The notes below the pieces were generated by a model. It was not told where the DNA came from, did no database searches, and was given only the letters and a program-made list of their open reading frames with translations. A stretch of 64,000 bases of DNA from Glossina fuscipes. Lineage: Eukaryota; Arthropoda; Insecta; Diptera; Glossinidae. Below, piece after piece: positions 1 to 12,036 of this stretch; the stretch's first letter is position 1, and each line of letters begins with the position of its first letter. Location: positions 6,179,635-6,243,634 of the forward strand of contig NW_023998422.1 in NCBI RefSeq assembly GCF_014805625.2, written 5' to 3'. The translations under genes and the position numbers were made by a program.

Positions 1-572
1 TTTCATTTGAAGAGTGCACGAGCATGTAAATGCATGTATGCAAGCAGTTCTCTCCTCTCTTTCCTGTTAATCTATACTTTATGCTACATTGTTAGTCTTA
101 CTTTCTTTTTTCCTTCTTTTTCTTTTTCTTTATTTTCTTAATACTCTTTTTCATTCGCATTCAGTTCCTTTCAATTTTTTATGATGTTTATTTACACAGT
201 TATGACAGGCTAGAAGGCTCGCGCCCATACACACACCCTCCCCCTTATATACATATATATATGTATATATAAATATATAAATATATATACACACATAAAT
301 ATATACATAGACATTTCAAATTGTAGTTATATTTATCCATAAGTATGAATATATTGATGTAACGAAAAGCAGTAGCAAATAGCTTTTTATGGGTTTTTGT
401 TTGTTTAGCAGTTTACGAGCAGTTTTAACACTTTGTCTTCCTTGGTTCTCTGCCTGCCTGCCTGCCTGCCTGCCTGCTTGCCTTACGGCTTCCTTGCTTC
501 TGTCTAAACACAAAGCGCCACTAGATTAAAATAACTCATCCATCATCACCCGAGATGATAACTAAAAATGTT

Positions 573-605
<33 letters not shown>

Positions 606-3090
606 GTATAATAAGCGTATGACTATTCCCCGATGAAAGAGACAAGACGGAAGAGTAAACATCAAGATGGTTAACCCAAGATATTCTATAATAAGTTGCT
701 AATAATGTTCTAACATAAAAGGGTTATTAAAACTGTTGGTAAATATTAAATAAAAATTCATGAAAAACAATAAAAAAAAATGTGAAAATAAAACCGAGTA
801 ACAGTTATCTATTTTTTGATTATTGTGTGTGTTTTTACCTTTGTATCTTGCAAGTTTGCTGCAGGTTTATTATGAGTTCAAAGAAAAAATGTATATTAAA
901 ATATTCTTTATTGCATACTTTTTTTTTTTTTCATCGTTTTAAAATAATTTTCATTCTTTTCTCGTATAGCTTCGGGCGCAAATAATAATACGTAATAAAA
1001 GAGTAAATAACTACCTAGTCTCGGGCGTATGATATGAGTTTAACCGCTGCATTTCAAGGAAGGCAAGCACTAGGTTAGCAAAGTTGAAATAATTTCTATT
1101 TATATTAAGGCAAAGTACTTATCATGTTTTTTACTTTGACGAGAGAAAAGACATTTTATGTTCTCGTTGCTCTTTCTTTAGTTCAAAATTTTAAATAAAT
1201 TTATGCCTACTTTTAGGTATCCAAATAAATTCTTTTTCACGTTTTCATCATAATTCAAAAGTGAAGTAAGGATTAAGAAATAGATACCTTGCCATTAGAA
1301 AAACCTTAAGTGAGCACTTCAAGTAATTTAATAATGACTTTGGGTGCTGACCCAGTAACGCGTTATTCATATGTGCGGATTAAAATGTCCCAAGCGATGG
1401 CAACAATGGAAAGCCGCGCTTCCATCCTATTTCCTAGGAATATGTAAACAAACACATATGATTTTACAACGAAAAATAAAGAAATCAATATAAATGCTAT
1501 GTGCCATGAATAATAACGATACTAAAAATGAACATAAAACCAAACTGAGTTTTTGATTGAGTGTTGAGAGTCAAGAATAAAGGATAGAGGAAGACTTCTT
1601 CGAAGCATTTAAATAAGGTAAACAAATTCCATAAATGTTTTGATTTGAAGAGCATAAATTAAATTCAAAATAAGTTGCATATGTTGCTTGCTTATTTTTT
1701 ATATAATGATATTGTGTATATATAAAAATTTCAAATCGGAATATATAAGTATAATCGTATGATTTTCCTATTCCCAAGAAGTCTCGTAAGAAGTGGGTAG
1801 AGTTGAAGCGCCATCCCGAAAATAGGAATAACGTATTATTGTGTTCAGCCCGAAAGCATTGCCTGAGTGAACTTGCTATCTTGCTGTCATCGATGAAACT
1901 TGATATGCGGAAAAACTCTACGACGCTTAGCTAGCAAGCAAAGTGGAAATTATAATCGATTATTGAAACTATGTCGATCGAAGAGATCAGAGACTTGGGC
2001 TCACAACAATTCTCCAGATCTGTCAGAACTAAAGATTGAAAATGCTAAACATGAAACAATCTAGAGATAAGGCTCTGTTCAATGCAAATGACGTTGATGT
2101 TTGATTTCTTTCTAAGTTTGCGCTTGCTTGTTGTGTTTGTCGGAAAAGTGCAATTTGTTATAGGATTTAATCGGAAGAGTGAGAGAAAATGACGTCGAAT
2201 ACTTTATATATCTCGGCAAACTTTACTCTATGAAAAGTTAATGGAACACTCGAAGGGAAGTTGCGTAAGAAACTAACATCAAATATTAACGCAAAGGGTA
2301 GTGTTTGTCACTGGCGACTGAGTATATTTCATTCAATGCACTAAATCCATATTTTTAGTAGAGCGTGACATCCAAAAAAATGCTTAGCCAAGTGAGGAAT
2401 ATGTATAGCTAGCGATGGACCAAACTCTCAAATATTTTTTATAGTTTTCATCGACGTATAAACGTGTATTCTCTATGCGAAAATTCCGATTTCATACTCA
2501 CATATCTACATACGTATGTAAGCCTGTACATCTCTGTGCTAAAGTGATGATTACAAAAATCTTCTTTTAAAAATAGAAAAAGTAATCGCTTATCGGCATC
2601 TCGTTGCGGTGAATTTAGAAATCGTCTAAAACTAATACTTGACCCTGAACGCAAAATCTGTGCTTGTTGCATAAGCATTAATTATAGTTAGTTATGCTTT
2701 ATTAATCGCGTAGATATACTGATAAGCACCACTTCAAAGGTATTCAAATAAAAAATGAAATTTTTAATGACTATACTCTCAAGATAACATTGTCTTCAAA
2801 AAGCAGTAAAACATTTTCATTCCAATTGATTGGATTTAGTCAAAAGATTGAATTTGTCAATGCAATTCTCTTCAATGAATTCGAAATTTTATTTGCGAAT
2901 CAGATTGTTAAGTTTCTAAGATAATCAAAAGCGAGACGAAGCTAAATCAAGCCCTTACGGAACGAATTGAATTAAATTTACCTAAGAAAAAGTACATAGA
3001 AATACTAAAGTGGTCGACAACCTGCAATTAAATTCGCTTAATACAAGTTATTCATATAAAGACTTTTCAAAATAAAGCGCTGCATGAGAA
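1..3090. other. Gene-free stretch with simple repeats
   Basis: I see no gene here. Short open frames of 65-76 codons on both strands match the number expected by chance in AT-rich DNA. The stretch holds TA-rich microsatellites at about 245-310 and 573-610, a (TGCC)n array at 451-476, and otherwise unremarkable AT-rich sequence. On the minus strand a pyrimidine-rich tract ends in TTAG followed directly by GTAAAT at about 2981-2982, one of several recursive-splice-like matches in the window. Confidence 0.6.
451..476. repeat. (TGCC)n microsatellite
   Basis: Six to seven consecutive TGCC units can be read directly, followed by degenerate units up to about 483. A second array of the same unit lies at 6556-6580. 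Confidence 0.9.
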
Positions 3091-3099
3091 ATGATTGAA

Positions 3100-3345
3100 A
3101 TAGTGGTCCGATCGGAACCATTTTCAATAGAGTTCCTCCTTAGACCAAAACACATGGGGCCAATTTTATCAAACTATCGCGAAAGTTGCGACATGTAAGT
3201 TGAACAGAAGAGAATCAGTTGGACAGAAGGACGGACAAGTTTAAGTCGTTTCGGAAATTAATTTTGAATCGATTGATATACTAAAAGGTGGGTCCATCTA
3301 AAGTCGTTTGTGATATTGCTTATGTCCGTACAAACTTTTAAAGAT
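3100..3345 (-). mobile_element. DINE-1/INE-1-like repeat relic (copy a)
   Basis: A decayed dispersed repeat in minus orientation. It reads, in order, a TGGTCCGATCGG motif near 3103, a GGACAGAAGGACGGAC core near 3220, then TTTTGAATCGATTGATATAC followed by a GGTGGGTCCATCTAAAG motif and a CGTACAAACTT end. The same order of blocks recurs at about 32170-32405, 44040-44483 and 19070-19165. The GTCTGTCCGTC core and flanking blocks are typical of INE-1/DINE-1 type elements of flies, which are non-coding Helentron-like elements. The TATACCCT terminus is missing here. Family name is from memory of the family layout, not from a database search. Confidence 0.5.
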
Positions 3346-4043
3346 TGCTTTTCTGAGCCCTGGCAGTTTATAACGAGATTTCCAAAAGCGAAGAAAGAAA
3401 TTGTGCGGAAGTCATTCGACCTTCTAATGAGGATATTGGCATGATTTGCGGAATCAGATGGAACTGTTTTACGTTACGAAAATATATGAAATGAAAACTA
3501 GTTTTGTGTAGTCTTTTATTAGCCGGGACCATAAATTGAGGATGGAATATGAAGTAAGTAGTTGTTCTACACTTCCTAAAACAGTTCCGACTTACGATGT
3601 CTCTCATCACATGATTCAGAAATCTGGTGATTTCGTGAACATGGCGAAACAGATATTCATATTATGATAGGCGGCTATATCTACAAGCATTAAAGGCCGC
3701 ATAAGTCAATTATAATTCTTTGTCTGGCCGAAGCTTATATATATCTCAAATTGGAAAACTCTTCTACGAACTTTGCCAAACTAAGTAGACTAGTCCAGGT
3801 TAGTAGATTAGGCGCACTAAAGTTTCAAAGTCATCAACACAATCCCCATACGCATTGCACTAAGCTCGCTGAACTAAGGGGAAACAAACTAACAAGCGAA
3901 GAAAAAGAAGAAAGGAAATGAAAAAGTTTTCATAAAGATTTGTTTAGTTTCTACCTAACGTAGAAGAATGAAAAAATAACTTCTTCCAAAGTCATCTGGT
4001 CAGTGGTCAGTGAATTTAATTTGGAATGTTCCAATATGCGCAT

Positions 4044-4272
4044 GAGTAGCCGACTAGCTAAGCGCCGCGACTATTCAGTCAGCGTGGGCGGGTTCAAATC
4101 TCAAATGTGGTAGATCTTGGTCGAAGCTGTAGTTAGTCACGGTAACCGCACATCCACTAAACTGCGGCTATCATCTTCCCGATGTCCTTCTCTTTCTCGA
4201 TTTCTTTCTGCCTTTCACTATTTTATAGAAATGGGGCACATCTCCGAAGCGATTTGTCATATTAAAAAAAAA
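4044..4272 (+). mobile_element. tRNA-derived SINE, copy 1
   Basis: The head looks like a tRNA: GAGTAGCCGACTAGCTAAGC at 4044-4063 contains a plausible polymerase III A box, and GGTTCAAATCTC at 4091-4102 is close to the B-box consensus GGTTCRANNCC. A tRNA-unrelated body follows, ending in a CT-rich segment, a CATATT motif and an A-rich tail at 4264-4273. A second copy with the same order of blocks lies at 14877-15132. This is the layout of an insect SINE, about 230 bp, with no protein. The A and B boxes would be its internal promoter. A stray tRNA pseudogene is an alternative, but the second copy with the same body and A tail argues for a SINE. Confidence 0.7.
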
Positions 4273-4278
4273 TTCAAT

Positions 4279-4279
<1 letters not shown>

Positions 4280-4309
<30 letters not shown>
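4280..4309. repeat. Poly(T) tract downstream of the SINE
   Basis: A run of about 20 T residues, interrupted only at the edges, in very AT-rich sequence that continues to about 4370. Confidence 0.85.
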
Positions 4310-4499
4310 GGAAAAAATGTAATAAAAAATTTTTAATAAATAATTAATATAATTGAAAATTAGTATTATTATTAAAGACTTTAATTTGTTTAGTTTACTG
4401 TTCCCGTTTGCTGTTGCGGCAAAACAAATTATGGAATTGACAAAACACAAATTACTTGTAATGACGTTAAACGTAACCAATGATTTGTCCATGACACTA

Positions 4500-5440
4500 T
4501 ACTAAAGCTTATATGCAAACATACATTCAAACTTACATCTATATGCACAAACACAAACAAAGGCTAAAGAGATTAATAAGAAACCGCATATACAAGGGAT
4601 TCTCCATCATATATGGAATACACACACGTACATCCATATATGCATATGCAACCACAAGTTGTTTTGCTGTTATTTAGTATGTAACCAGTTGTGAAAACTT
4701 ACCGCACACAAGCATAAAGGTTAACCTTTTAAGACTTAGCACGGGTCTAAAAGAACGAAAAGAACGAAGAGAGGTTGAATGACTGAGTAACTGAATAACG
4801 AGTAGGTGGGTGTATGTCCTTCGCATAATGAATTAATTTTTAATTATATCCGTGTCTTTTTTATTCTCTCTCTGTCTTTCATTTTCTCTCTCTCTCTCTT
4901 CGCAATTTCTTTTTTTCAACCAATTGTGCGGTTGCCATAGAGCATATGTTGTGCTTGATTAATTGTAGATATCACTTGAATTGTTAGCTGAACGATGGCG
5001 AATGAATTAAGATAAATCAATAGCAAATCTTTTCATAACGATTCGGAATGCATTTCATACATTTATTACTTACTTGGGCGAGCGAGAGGAGCATACTATC
5101 CTCCATTCTCCTTTACCGAGTAATTTTAATGAAGTTAAATTAAGCTTTAAAGGATTTGTTATCTAAACTGTGAACTTTTAATACTAAACACAAGTGAATC
5201 GTTTGCTACCGCTGTCCGTCCTTCCGTCCATCTGTCTATCCGCCTGTCGATAAAGTTGTCGCATCATTATACATAAGAAAATAAAAAAGAATTCTTCAAA
5301 CTTGAACTGGCATAAGTCACGATTACACTACACATACTAACAAATCAAGCATTTATTTCAACCTTTCCATACACTCTGGCGTGCAACAGATAAAACGTTA
5401 AAGATACAACTACTGTTGCGATGTAAAGGAATTTATTTAG
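4500..5440. other. Gene-free stretch with weak DINE-like core
   Basis: No gene seen. A CT-rich patch lies at 4863-4915. At 5211-5250 a run of GTCCGTCC, TCCGTCCATCTGTCTATC and CGCCTGTCG resembles the core of the DINE-like repeats in plus orientation, but no other block of the family is recognisable, so this could be an independent simple repeat. Confidence 0.4.
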
Positions 5441-5444
5441 GTGC

Positions 5445-5448
5445 TATA

Positions 5449-5483
<35 letters not shown>
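5445..5483. repeat. (TA)n microsatellite
   Basis: An alternating TA array with one C interruption, read directly. Confidence 0.9.
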
Positions 5484-5661
5484 GAAATTGTAATCGTTGT
5501 GTGGGTAAGTGTGTGGATGATTCGAGTTTACGAAGATAAGCTGACAACTATTCTGCTTGTATGTATGCATGCATGAATGTATGCATTGTGATGCATGTTT
5601 GAAAGCTTGTGACAGCGTTTGGCAATTACCATCGTTTTAAAAATGGTAAATGTGAACTGAC

Positions 5662-5813
5662 AATGAATGACGATGACGATGACGATGACGCTGACAATAG
5701 CAATGTGCACAATAATGATAATCATAATGATGATAATAATGATGATGATGATGATGATAATGATAATGACGATGATCCTCATGTTGATGACGATGACAAC
5801 GGTGATGGCGATG
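5662..5813. repeat. (GAY)n trinucleotide microsatellite
   Basis: About 150 bases built from GAC, GAT and AAT units. On the plus strand it translates to runs of Asp and Asn; on the minus strand to runs of Ile and Val. The open frames of 77 and 84 codons across it are a product of the stop-free repeat and should not be read as a gene: nothing outside the repeat looks coding. Confidence 0.85.
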
Positions 5814-6555
5814 ACATAGTGTTTATTTCCTGTGTTCTATGAGCGTTTATCAGCGTATGTGAATATGTATGTGAATATTAGTTATTATTGTTTATATGGT
5901 TTATGGTCCCACTGACAGTAATTACTGACTCTAGATAAACATAATTTTTTGTTCAAATCACTGAAAAATGAATAAATAATCGCGCATAAACCGCATTGCT
6001 TCTTTCTTCTTCTTATTTTTCTTTTTCTTCTTCGAAAAAGGTAAAAGAAAGATTAGAAAAGATTTATGCTGAAACGATTATAAATCATCGAAATATTAAA
6101 CATATGTATATGGCTTTGCCCTCTTCCCGATGACAGCGTATATAAAAGATTCGTTATCATTATCATTATTAATTATTCTTTATTTTTTTTTTTTCACATT
6201 TTCACAACATTTGTTTTCAATTTTCTTTTATTATTGTTTCGGATTTCTTTAGAAATTCCTGTTCGCGATTGCTTTATGGCAATTCTATCATTTTTATTTA
6301 AATAAGTTATAAATTTTGCTAAAAACAATTTTTTATCGCATCATACCGCATGTCGTGTATAACATAAGTTTGACGATTGAGTGTGTATGTGGAACACTCT
6401 CTCTGTCAGAAAAATGAAAAAATAAAAATCAACACTATAAAAATGATCATAAAAGATAAATTAGTGTTCTTTCACACTTCATGCACATCATTCAGACACT
6501 TTGAACATGTTTATGAAAGCGCCGCGTCGCACCGCGCCGGCCTCGCCTCCCTATC

Positions 6556-6580
6556 TGCCTGCCTGCCTGCCTGCCTGCCT
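6556..6580. repeat. (TGCC)n microsatellite, second array
   Basis: Six TGCC units, same unit and strand as the array at 451-476, set in a short GC-rich patch (6525-6585) that contrasts with the AT-rich surroundings. Confidence 0.9.
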
Positions 6581-8154
6581 ATCAGCCACCTTAGTCGACA
6601 GTTGTCAGGAGAGTATTTTGCCGCAGTTGCAGCTGATATACTTTATCATATCATAAAATAAGCAAAAAAAAAGGTTGCTAAGTATCATCATCAAATAGTA
6701 GAGCATCATATGTAGTATGTATAAATATGAAAAGAGCTTACTATACTAAACACACACATATCAACCAGTTGATAATCTCAGATTTATTACGCTCGGTGTG
6801 TTAAACTTCCATAAAAAACTAATGTTTCCCAACATGTGCGTCAGTAATTGTTACATTTGTTGTATTCTAATTCAAAAAAAAAAAAAAAAAGACACACACA
6901 CACATACACATACACACACATGCATACAAACATCCAAGCATATACAAACACTTTTAAATTGCTTATAAAAGTAAACACTTTTTTGCGCTATACCCGAGCG
7001 GCAACAGCAAAAGTATTTTTTAATGCTCACGTAATAGTTTACTATAAATATAGCAAACGAAAAAGAAAACAAAAAAAAAACCAAAAGCATATTTTCACTT
7101 CGAGTTGTTAAAATAAACTCGTAAAAATGCTTTCTCTTAATAATTGAAAGAGAATTGTCTGCTCCACATACCGCAAAAAAAAAGTGGAAAACCTCTGTCG
7201 CACTTTGGAAAGTATTTTAAAACAAGTTAAAAAAAGTGAAATTTGATTGTTTCGCCGTTAAAAGGGAAACATTTTAATTAAAAGGATGCTTGACCGAGCC
7301 GGAAGGATTTTCACTTTCCGCTCGCTAACACTTCCACACATACATTACTCTCGACTTAAGCGAATCCTAATTTTCATACATACATACAGTCTACGAGATT
7401 AATAGTTCAACTCAACGAAAACACTTTGCGAACACAGTGTGGATGAGTCGCATGTTTGTTGAAAATGCAAGCGGTATTGCAGTTACCGTCAATGGAAAAT
7501 CCTAGACAAATATGATTATTGATTCTCTTGCCCCTGTTAAGAAGCGTTCAATGTTCTCCGTTATACATTTATTAGACATAGGTATATTTTGTTTAAAAAG
7601 GTTACAAAACATTATCTACTTTCATGTATTTTGGGGCGCAAGCAATAGACGTCTCTATTCACTCTTTCAATTGTCGTTTAAGGCAAGTGCTTTCATGAAG
7701 ATTGGCCTATCCAAGCCATAGGCATGCTCTATTTATGCCCTATGAAGACAAAAGCGGCGTCGGTTATTATCTTTTGTTAGCATTAAAAGCATTCAACACA
7801 AATTAAAATTTGACAGTTTTGCTCCTACCACTTCTCAATGTCCAGGAATAACGCTCATTGCATCACTCTTGTCTTCTTAACATGGTATCCTTCTTTTGCT
7901 GCTACAATATGATGTGGAGAGATTTACTTGAGTTAGGTGACTAGGGGAGCATTTTTTTCCATTTCTGGTTATTTGCACACCTTGCTTTACTAGATTGAAT
8001 GAAATCTAAGGCTGAAAAAGTTCGACATGTCTTTAAAAATGCTTTACATATCCTAATTCGGAAGGGGTTAGGCTTCCACATCGAATCGTAGTTTGATTTC
8101 AACTGTCTAACAGAGCTATGTTAAGGATATTGCTAAATATCCTTGTGAGTTAAA

Positions 8155-8204
8155 CTCTCTCTCTCTCTCTCTCTCTCTCTGTCTATATATATATATATAT
8201 ATAT
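8155..8204. repeat. Compound (CT)n-(TA)n microsatellite
   Basis: A (CT)n array is followed without a gap by a (TA)n array, both read directly. Confidence 0.9.
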
Positions 8205-9640
8205 CTTCAATGAGGCCAACATCAACGTTATTCGTCTTCTTGGCGAAATAAGTGGAAACTTAGGTAAGCAAATGGCGAAAAAAAGGTGTTCCGGAGTCGC
8301 AAACTCGTAAGTGCCCGTTTACACGAAATCTTTTTTAAATAAAAACGTCATGAACCAATAATAATATCCGAAGTAAAAAAAGCAAAAATAGTCTATACAG
8401 CTTTGTTTATATTTCCAATTAAATATATGCAGATTTTATTTTCTCACCTCTTTTCATGAATGTAGTGATTGTCAAAAAAATTCAGGAATAATTTTGTCTT
8501 TGTTCTTTTGAATATGAAATGATAATTACATGATGATTATTTATGTACATATTTATGTTCTACTTTTTAATTTTACTATTTTTCTTTGGCCATCTCTTGG
8601 TCTATGCTCGGTTGTGCAGTTAAAATGCAAAGCATTATTTTTTCTCCCTTAACCGACTGATTGATTGACTGTCCGAGCTCACGCTAAGCTTTAGGAAAAG
8701 AATTTCATGAAAAGAAATTCAAAGTTGATCTAATATTTACTCAGGCGTGTAACTGCAAATTACAAATGACTTAATATGGAAACTCAAGAAAGAAAGAAAA
8801 CGAAGAACATGATAACGAACATAAGGCGTGAAATAGTGGACGAAGCCAATAATGGATAGATTGATAAACTTTTTACATTAATCATTGATTGATGGAGACA
8901 TATAAATTCCCTTCGAGGCAAATAGGGAAGCATTTTGGTTAGAGAGAGGAGGAAAGGATAAGAGATGGAATTTTGGATTACGTTAGCATCTCTCTCTCTC
9001 TCTCTTTCTGTCTCTCGCTCTCTCTATTGCTGCGATTTTTAAACTCACATAACTTGAGATACGAAGTTTGTAAAGCACAAAATTTTAAAGGGGATGTTTC
9101 CTTACCGCGTTACATGGGTCTGTGTTCACCCTTCTATGAAAAGGTCGGCCCCAAGAGTTCGTTTTACTCATGCCTACTTGTACATGTGTCCATTTAAATC
9201 TCTTTCGATGATCGCAGAATTTCAATCAATACCACAATAATCAACCTCAGGTCACTTGTACCTACTCTTCACTTATGTACTTATTCGCTTTAAAATCTTC
9301 AACTTATGCCCTCTTCTGCACTTATATGTTTCACTTCTTTCCTGTTGTTACAGCAATGCGGCTTTCTATTTTCCAATAGTTTCATATAGTTTTTGTAGCT
9401 AAATGGTCTTCCAGTTCTGGCACAATTATTACACAGCAACGAATTTAGAAGTGAGTATATTCATTCTGTCTGATCCACTCTGTTCCGTATCTACTTTTAC
9501 TCCTCCCACTTTCCTGTATTGAATAAAATTTGCGGCTGGTAAGCGATTTTAATCTCGGTATATCTAGGGTATGTTATGAGCGACTGTCCCAACAGCTTTG
9601 ATCAGGGCAGAAGGAAAACGGTATTGAAACACTCTCCACT

Positions 9641-9783
9641 CTTTGTGATTCTAATCGGTGTTGCCAATCCGATTTAAGCGCACTTACAATCCATCAGCTG
9701 ACTTCTCTATTGACTTCTCTATTGTTTGTGGTTCTAATCGGTGCTACCGATTAACTATACTCACATTCGAAGTCAGCTGATGG
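9641..9783. repeat. Short repeat with inverted CATCAGCTGACTTC arms
   Basis: Two kinds of repetition are nested here. TTTGTGRTTCTAATCGGTG occurs at 9642-9660 and again at 9725-9743. CATCAGCTGACTTC at 9692-9705 is the exact reverse complement of GAAGTCAGCTGATG at 9769-9782, giving 14-base arms with a loop of about 63 bases. A short TGACTTCTCTAT unit is also doubled at 9699-9722. No protein is present. It could be a remnant of a small non-autonomous DNA transposon (MITE) or a fold-back piece; no matching copy is recognised elsewhere in the window. Confidence 0.6.
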
Positions 9784-11279
9784 GGCTGGCATTTTATTCC
9801 TGCTCCTTACAAGTAACCTTACGTACGTGAATGTTAATATAAAGTAAGAAGAAAGAAAGGGTGAAATTCGAACACAGAAAACTGCATTGAAAACTATTAT
9901 ATTAATTTTAACTAACATATTAGCTTTAGCACTTACGGTGTGTAACTATTTTCTTAATAAACTACGGAGCTTATTACATGCTTTGGTCTCCGTTCCCACT
10001 AAGTAGATGTGAGTTAAGTAATAAGAGAAAAATGAAATCGATACAATGTGACGGGAGCTGAAGAAAAAATCTTCTCAGCGAAGTGATCCGCCACTGAACC
10101 ACAATATAGATCAATCGAATATTAAGTAACGACATTGCTCTTGAAATAAACACTGACTGGAGTAAGTGCACTCAAAAGCTAGACCGGCAGTTTATTATCT
10201 TCGAAAGCATTTTTTCGCTAACCATTTACGTTTGCGTATACTTAGAACAATGCAAGCACTTCTTCTATCAGATCTTTCAAGTATTCTGTGCACAAGGTGC
10301 CTTAAAAAAACAAGGTAACCTTTCAAACCTCGTGGGCCACTGCTTCAACTCTCTTAAAATGTCGATTGTGGCGTTTGATGAATCTGCTTTGAGCAGAACA
10401 AAAGAAATGTGACACAAGCTCTGCAATGGTGATGCTAACAACTGATGAAAGGGTTGAAGCTGGGAAGAGAATTGTTATGAAGAATCCGGCATATCGATTG
10501 GCCTATGCCAGGCCAGTTTTCCAAATGTTTTGGGCACGAAACCTGTGATGACGAAAATGAAATGTCAGCTGAGGTTTTGCAAAACCTATGAAAAGAGGGG
10601 AACCGCCACCGCGCCTTAAAAAGGTAAGTCTTATCAGCTTTTTTTTTAGTAAACGTGAACAGCTTACCTAACCGAAGGGATAAACCTTCTCAAAGAGATG
10701 CTTCATAAACAGTTTGCGCCCTTCGATATTTTTGACCGACCAAACTCACCTAAGAGGCGAATCTGAAACATTCTAGAACAAAAAAAAGACATTTAGGTTA
10801 AAAATGAAACGTATTTAAGATTCGTCTTGAGGCCTAACTTCTTCTTAACTTTGACATCAGTCAATAAATCAAGTTGATGATTAGTCATAAGATGATAGCT
10901 TTTGAAAATTTCAATATATTTTTTTGGGTAAATTATTCTAAAAAATTGAATTTATTTTTTTTTCAAGTTTTTCTTAGCTCGCAGCATCATATACAATTTG
11001 AAAAGTTTCCTAATGCTTGCCTGGCAGAGCTGTTCGTAATTTCGTTTTTCTTTTTTTGTTTTTCATTTTTCATTTTCTTTTATTACATATTCTGTTACAA
11101 AGATTTAAAGGTGTAAATTTTCCTAATAATACTCAATCACCTAATTTTGTGCTCTAATAAATTTTATAGCCAGTGGCTCTAGTACGTACCATACTATAAG
11201 CAGACTCATGCAGAAACCATATCTCTACAGAATCGTAGATTCACCTTAAAATTGAAGCCAATCCAATAAAGTGAAAAAA

Positions 11280-11337
11280 TGAAAGAAAAATTACAAAAAA
11301 AAAAGGAAAAAAAAAAAAAGAGAAAAAAATAATAAAA
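11280..11337. repeat. Purine-rich (A/G) tract
   Basis: Nearly all bases are A or G, mostly A runs broken by G. A related tract of GAA units followed by an A run lies at 11880-11937. Confidence 0.8.
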
Positions 11338-12015
11338 CAACGAAAACAACACCCGCTCACTTTCATTGTTACACATATATGTGTTGTAATATTGGAGAAA
11401 ATCAGCAACAACAGATTGCTTGCCAGCTCGCCTGCTTGCTTATCTGCTTGGGTGAGTTCCTGTTTTAATAGTTTGTAGCTATTGTGTGCGCCAGGCATAC
11501 TTAAACCAGACTAATGCTTAGAGTTGCATACGAGCGAAATATAACGACAAGCTAGTATTTATTTTTGTTACCTCAAGGTGTGAATAAGTTTAAGTGCTTG
11601 TACTTAAAGTCCATCAATTATGCTATTATTCTATTATTTAGTTATTTATCTACACAACTACATATAACTGCACAACGCAGCAATGAACAATATTCGACCA
11701 GTCGAAGAGTTGAAGACCAACACTCAGCATTGTCTGTGGGCCATAGGGCCAACAACTACATGCATGCACACACACACACACATATATATATATTGCTTAA
11801 AGCTTCCTTTTTATTATTATTGTCTATACACATTTGTGCAGTTATTTGTTATCTCCATTTTTTTGGCCAATTGCAATAAAAGAAAAATGAGACGAAGAAG
11901 AAGAAGAAAAAGGAATGAAAAAAAAAAAAAAATATAAAACACTTAAAATAAAGCACCCGCTTTAACCTCATGATTATTACAGTTGTACCACATAGTTGCA
12001 GCTGAGCCAACAACG

Positions 12016-12036
12016 GCAGCACCAGCAGCAGCAGCT
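12016..12036. repeat. CAG (opa-like) repeat
   Basis: A short CAG-rich run; imperfect CAA and CGG units precede it. In one plus-strand frame it gives a Gln-rich peptide that soon becomes a Phe/Leu-rich chance frame, so I do not call a gene. Confidence 0.75.

Larger units (their letters stand above)
5850..9640. other. Gene-free stretch with simple repeats
   Basis: No gene seen. Contents: (TGCC)n at 6556-6580; a run of 17 A residues at 6874-6890 running into (CA)n at 6892-6922; (CT)n at 8155-8183 directly abutting (TA)n at 8184-8204; and (TC)n at 8989-9026. Open frames of 69-94 codons overlap these repeats or are within chance expectation. Confidence 0.6.

Noticed and set aside
5528..5842. Opposed open frames of 84 and 77 codons
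   Set aside because: They run over a GAY trinucleotide repeat and encode only repeat peptide (Ile/Val or Asp/Asn runs).
10620..10650. GTAAGT ... CAGCTTTTTTTTTAG, resembling a complete intron
   Set aside because: The distance is only about 26 bases, far below the minimum intron length.
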